A DNA stretch of 10,022 nucleotides. Source: Balneolaceae bacterium. GTDB lineage: Bacteria; Bacteroidota; Rhodothermia; Balneolales; Balneolaceae. This document shows positions 7,007 to 10,022 of this stretch, one piece after another. The stretch lies in the NCBI GenBank assembly GCA_007123985.1, contig SLGA01000121.1:1-10022 (forward strand), read 5' to 3'. Below the pieces are notes generated by a model, which worked only from the letters and a program-made list of their open reading frames with translations, was not told where the DNA came from and ran no database searches. Each line of letters opens with the position of its first letter. Position 1 is the first letter of the stretch. The position numbers and the translations under genes were made by a program.

Positions 7007-8869
7007 TTAGAAGTTCACAGCCACTTTTGATTTGTACTGATATGATGGTACAATTACCTTTAATGATTGTTTGATATCATCATTGCTTCCGGATTGTGCT
7101 ACATCAATCAAATAATCAAGCCGTTCGGTAAGATCTTCGATGAAATCCACACTTTTGGCAATATAAATCTTTTCGTGCTGAGTCATAGCAGTACCTTCCT
7201 CAACAGTTAGCAGTTCTTCGTATAGCTTTTCACCTGGTCGAACCCCAGTATACTCAATTCGGATATCTTTATCAGGCTCCAAGCCTGAGAGAGAAATCAA
7301 ATCTCTCGCCATTTTCTCAATATTTACGGGATCACCCATATCAAGTACATAAACCGATCCGTTCAAATCTAAAGCACCTGCCTGCAACACAAGTTGAGAT
7401 GCTTCAGGAATTGTCATAAAGTAGCGTATCATATCTGGGTGGGTGATCGAAACAGGCCCGCCACGCTTAATTTGCTCCTTAAATTTGGGAATTACACTGC
7501 CTCTGCTTCCCAATACATTACCAAACCTTACAGATACAAAGATTTCATTATTTTTTGCCTGGGTAGCACCCCACTGTACAATTTGTTCTGAAATTCTTTT
7601 TGTAACTCCCATCACAGAAGTAGGGTTTACTGCCTTATCGGTTGAAATATTTACGAAATGACTTACACCATATTTCACAGAGAGATTTACAAGATTTCTC
7701 GTACCCTGAACATTATTCAGTACAGCCTGATCAGGGTTTACCTCCATTAATGGAACATGTTTGTGTGCTGCAGCATGGAATACTACATCCGGATGAAAAT
7801 CCGCCATAATACGCTCCATCGATTTGTAATCCCTTATGTCTCCAATTCTAACGGTGTACTCCAGGTTTCTGTAATTGTACTCGATTTCATTAACAAGTTG
7901 ATGAATACTGTTTTCACCTCTGCCAAGTAATATTACATTTGAGGGATTAAAACGTGTAAGCTGTCTAACAATTTCTGAGCCTATGGAACCGCCAGCACCG
8001 CTAACCAGTACAGTTTTACCTTCTATGTAAGATGAAATTTGAGATGTATCCAGCTGAACCGGTTTCCGTCTCAGCAGATCTTCAACATCTACCCTTCGAA
8101 TTTGATTGATTGTTACTTTACCGCTTATAAGATCATAAATACTTGGGATAATCCGATATTTAGCACCGGTTTTCTTAGCGAATTCAACAACTCTTCGGAT
8201 AACCTTACCCGACTCTGAGGGCATAGCTATGAGTATTTCATCAATATTAAGCCGGGTAGCCGCAACTTCCATATCACAAATATTTCCTACAACCGGAAGC
8301 CCTAAAAATTTCTGTCCCTGTTTCGATTTGTCGTCATCTAAAAAAGCTATGGGCTGCATACCGGCTTCCGGGTGACGTAACATTTCACGTACTGCCATAT
8401 TACCGCTTTCACCGGCCCCTGCTATCAATATTCTTTGTGTATCTTTTGCCTTAATTTTACCGGGCTTCCAATACACGAGTACAAATCGAGTGCCCACCCG
8501 AATACCCGCAAGTACAAAAAGAGATAAAAAGAACTCAATGAATGGAATAGAATAGGGAATTGCCAGGTAGGGCCTGGCTAATATCGTGGCAAACAAAAAT
8601 ATTCCGGAAACAATAGAAACAGACTTTACTAACGAAAAGAGGTCACGAAAACCTGTATTTCTCCATGATTGATGAAATGTTCCAAACCAATAAATAGAAA
8701 AGCTTTTGAGAAAGAAAAGATAAAGTGTGATTTCAGCAATAGTACTTCCATACCCTGTCAAATCTCCGTCAAGTCTTAGAAGAAATGCAAGTATGGTAAT
8801 TGAAGTCCATGTTGAAGCCTCAACAAAAAACTTCCATATATCTCTGTAATTAATCACTCTTTTTAACAT
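7007..8869 (-). CDS. Membrane-bound nucleotide-sugar 4,6-dehydratase, CapD/WbpM/PglF class (620 aa)
   Basis: Family members dehydrate UDP-GlcNAc (or UDP-GalNAc) to the 4-keto-6-deoxy sugar used for bacillosamine, QuiNAc or FucNAc. Counting from ATG 8869, four membrane segments lie near 21-34, 44-63, 81-98 and 108-126. A first nucleotide-binding domain starts with ILIAGAGESG (147-156). The catalytic extended-SDR domain starts with VLVSGAGGSIGSE (287-299). The active-site region reads NISTDKAVNPTSVMGVTK (407-424). Here the SDR Tyr-x-x-x-Lys is Met420-x-x-x-Lys424, which is the SMK variant described for WbpM-type enzymes and supports this class over FlaA1/PseB. RFGNVLGSRGSVIP (448-461) and the GVRPGEKLYEELL block (542-554) are also typical. 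A TTG at 8887 would add six residues; ATG is preferred since the family core begins just after it. Enzyme class is confident, but the exact substrate and product are inferred. Confidence 0.93.
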   Translation of the reverse strand: MLKRVINYRDIWKFFVEASTWTSITILAFLLRLDGDLTGYGSTIAEITLYLFFLKSFSIYWFGTFHQSWRNTGFRDLFSLVKSVSIVSGIFLFATILARPYLAIPYSIPFIEFFLSLFVLAGIRVGTRFVLVYWKPGKIKAKDTQRILIAGAGESGNMAVREMLRHPEAGMQPIAFLDDDKSKQGQKFLGLPVVGNICDMEVAATRLNIDEILIAMPSESGKVIRRVVEFAKKTGAKYRIIPSIYDLISGKVTINQIRRVDVEDLLRRKPVQLDTSQISSYIEGKTVLVSGAGGSIGSEIVRQLTRFNPSNVILLGRGENSIHQLVNEIEYNYRNLEYTVRIGDIRDYKSMERIMADFHPDVVFHAAAHKHVPLMEVNPDQAVLNNVQGTRNLVNLSVKYGVSHFVNISTDKAVNPTSVMGVTKRISEQIVQWGATQAKNNEIFVSVRFGNVLGSRGSVIPKFKEQIKRGGPVSITHPDMIRYFMTIPEASQLVLQAGALDLNGSVYVLDMGDPVNIEKMARDLISLSGLEPDKDIRIEYTGVRPGEKLYEELLTVEEGTAMTQHEKIYIAKSVDFIEDLTERLDYLIDVAQSGSNDDIKQSLKVIVPSYQYKSKVAVNF

Positions 8870-8931
8870 TGCCAAGGCACTATTCAATTATGCTACTCAG
8901 CTTGCATGGGATACCGTCTGTTATAGCATTG

Positions 8932-8939
8932 CAAAGATA
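8932..8939 (-). promoter_or_regulatory. Candidate -7 promoter box for the dehydratase gene
   Basis: The minus strand reads TATCTTTG, an exact match to the Bacteroidota -7 consensus TAnnTTTG, 62 nt upstream of the dehydratase ATG. The partner -33 TTTG is not exact: the expected position overlaps TTTTAG in the adjacent inverted repeat. It would drive the dehydratase and possibly the genes after it. The call depends on the host having a Bacteroidota-type housekeeping sigma factor. Confidence 0.35.
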
Positions 8940-8955
8940 AGAAATTATCGCCACA

Positions 8956-8974
8956 CTAAAATCTTTAATTTTAG
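8956..8974. promoter_or_regulatory. Inverted repeat upstream of the dehydratase gene, possible operator
   Basis: CTAAAAT-CTTTA-ATTTTAG forms perfect 7-bp arms around a 5-nt spacer. A second, smaller repeat, GCTC-TAA-GAGC (8974-8984), abuts it and shares one base. The pair lies between the epimerase stop and the candidate -7 box, covering the expected -33 region. On the minus strand no T tract follows either stem, so it does not look like an intrinsic terminator for the epimerase gene. A regulator-binding site is one reading; chance in AT-rich DNA is another. Confidence 0.3.
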
Positions 8975-9019
8975 CTCTAAGAGCATGAAAAAACGTATAA
9001 ATGAAGTGCAGTTACTTAT

Positions 9020-10022
9020 TTATGGATTCAAACTGATGTTATAATAATCGAGATACCAATCAATAAAGAGTTTTACCCCTTCTTTAGTAGATACACGTGG
9101 TTTAAAATCAGTTAGTTCGAACAAGTTATCCACATCAGCCCATGTTTTTGGAACATCTCCAGGCTGTATTGGCATAAAATTCTTTTCAGCTTCTAACCCA
9201 AGATTATTTTCTATTTCCGAGATAAAATCCATGAGTCGAACCGGGCTTCCGAAACCTATATTAAAAAGCTGATATGGCTTTGGAGAGTCCACAACTTTAT
9301 TCTCCTCACTCTTAGGTGAAAGCGGAATCAATCTGTAAATACCTTCAACAATATCATCCACATACGTAAAATCTCTAGCCATTTCACCAAAATTAAACAC
9401 ATCAATTGGTTTCCCTTCAATCATAGCTTTGGTAAATAGAAAAAGTGCCATATCAGGCCGACCCCATGGCCCGTAAACCGTAAAAAACCTGAGCCCTGTT
9501 GTGGGTATATCGAATAGATGTGAATAGGTATGAGCCATTAATTCGTTCGATTTTTTACTAGCTGCATACAAACTCACCGGATTATCCACCCTATCAGTCG
9601 TTTTGAATGGCATTCTTTCATTTGTTCCGTAAACTGAACTTGAAGAAGCATAGATAAGATGCTTCACACCCGAATGCCGGCACCCTTCTAGTATATTTAA
9701 AAATCCCGTAATATTGCTCTCTACGTAAGAGTGCGGGTTTTCAAGACTATAACGTACACCTGCCTGAGCGGCGAGATTGATGACTATATCAAATTTTTCT
9801 GATTCAAAAAGCCCTTCTATTACATCGCGATTTTGCAAATCTGTTTGAATGAACTGATATTCAGGATGATCCTCACTTTGTACCAATTCATCTTTTTCCC
9901 ATGCAGTAAATCCGCATTCTCTTAAACGGTCATGCTTTAAATTCACATCATAGTAATCATTCAGATTATCGATACCCGTTATGCTGTAATCTGTGCCTAA
10001 CAATCGTTTTACTAAGTGAAAC
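9020..10022 (-). CDS. UDP-glucuronate 4-epimerase-like extended SDR, 5' end cut by the window edge
   Basis: The protein probably interconverts UDP-GlcA and UDP-GalA in the cytoplasm, feeding uronic acid into the glycan. The frame is open to the right edge (first visible residues FHLVKRLLGTDYS), so the TTG at 10003 is internal, not a start. Only a dozen or so residues with the GxxGxxG loop should be missing from a protein of about 345 aa. Numbering visible residues 1-333: ITGIDNLNDYYDVNLK (14-29) ends the NAD-binding strand, NLAAQAGVRYSLENP is at 82-96, YASSSSVYG (124-132) supplies the catalytic Ser, and Y152-x-x-x-K156 follows. FTVYGPWGRPDMALFLFTKA (180-199) and RDFTYVDDIV (216-225) are typical of bacterial UDP-GlcA epimerases rather than GalE. 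A 4-epimerase acting on another UDP-sugar is the main alternative. A promoter-like gap of about 150 bp separates it from the dehydratase gene. Confidence 0.9.
   Translation of the reverse strand, partial: FHLVKRLLGTDYSITGIDNLNDYYDVNLKHDRLRECGFTAWEKDELVQSEDHPEYQFIQTDLQNRDVIEGLFESEKFDIVINLAAQAGVRYSLENPHSYVESNITGFLNILEGCRHSGVKHLIYASSSSVYGTNERMPFKTTDRVDNPVSLYAASKKSNELMAHTYSHLFDIPTTGLRFFTVYGPWGRPDMALFLFTKAMIEGKPIDVFNFGEMARDFTYVDDIVEGIYRLIPLSPKSEENKVVDSPKPYQLFNIGFGSPVRLMDFISEIENNLGLEAEKNFMPIQPGDVPKTWADVDNLFELTDFKPRVSTKEGVKLFIDWYLDYYNISLNP

Noticed and set aside
8974..9000. GCTC/GAGC hairpin as terminator of the epimerase gene
   Set aside because: On the transcribed strand the T run precedes the stem instead of following it, and the stem has only four pairs.
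10001..10003. TTG as the start of the epimerase gene
   Set aside because: The frame continues open to the right edge with residues FHLVKR, matching the helix after the family's GxxGxxG loop. The true start is beyond the window.

Overview
The window is a surface-glycan (O-antigen, capsule or exopolysaccharide) biosynthesis locus of a low- to mid-GC bacterium. All eight genes lie on the minus strand, so transcription runs from the right edge to the left. I see no phage, transposon, CRISPR or RNA gene. The AT-rich composition, the near-absence of Shine-Dalgarno sequences, a perfect TAnnTTTG box upstream of the dehydratase gene and the protein types suggest the Bacteroidota/Balneolota/Rhodothermota group. 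That placement is an inference, not a demonstration.

Layout in transcription order. (a) 10022-9020: UDP-glucuronate 4-epimerase-like enzyme, cut by the right edge and missing only its first dozen or so residues. (b) 9019-8870: about 150 bp gap with a candidate promoter and a 7-bp inverted repeat. (c) 8869-7007: membrane-bound nucleotide-sugar 4,6-dehydratase of the CapD/WbpM/PglF class. (d) 7006-6866: 141 bp AT-rich gap. (e) 6865-5609: Wzz-type chain-length regulator without a kinase domain. (f) 5612-3804: MsbA/PglK-type ABC exporter, overlapping the Wzz-type gene by 4 nt. (g) 3803-3710: short gap with a weak hairpin. (h) 3709-1: four glycosyltransferases packed end to end (GT2, GT4, GT2, GT2). 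Two of the three junctions overlap (19 and 11 nt) and one has a 10-nt gap. The last gene runs off the left edge and has no stop codon in the window.

Proposed joint function (inference). The epimerase and the 4,6-dehydratase supply nucleotide sugars, probably UDP-galacturonate and a 4-keto-6-deoxy-HexNAc. The glycosyltransferases build a repeat unit on a lipid carrier at the inner face of the membrane. The ABC exporter flips the lipid-linked glycan, and the Wzz-type protein sets chain length in the periplasm. No initiating sugar-phosphate transferase, Wzy polymerase, Wzx flippase, ligase or aminotransferase is visible, so the locus must continue beyond one or both edges.

I do not see a clearly undescribed system here. 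The points most worth a second look are the pairing of a PglK/MsbA-type flippase with a Wzz-type regulator, the variant catalytic motifs of the left-edge glycosyltransferase, the inverted repeat over the presumed promoter, and the run of TTG/GTG start codons.
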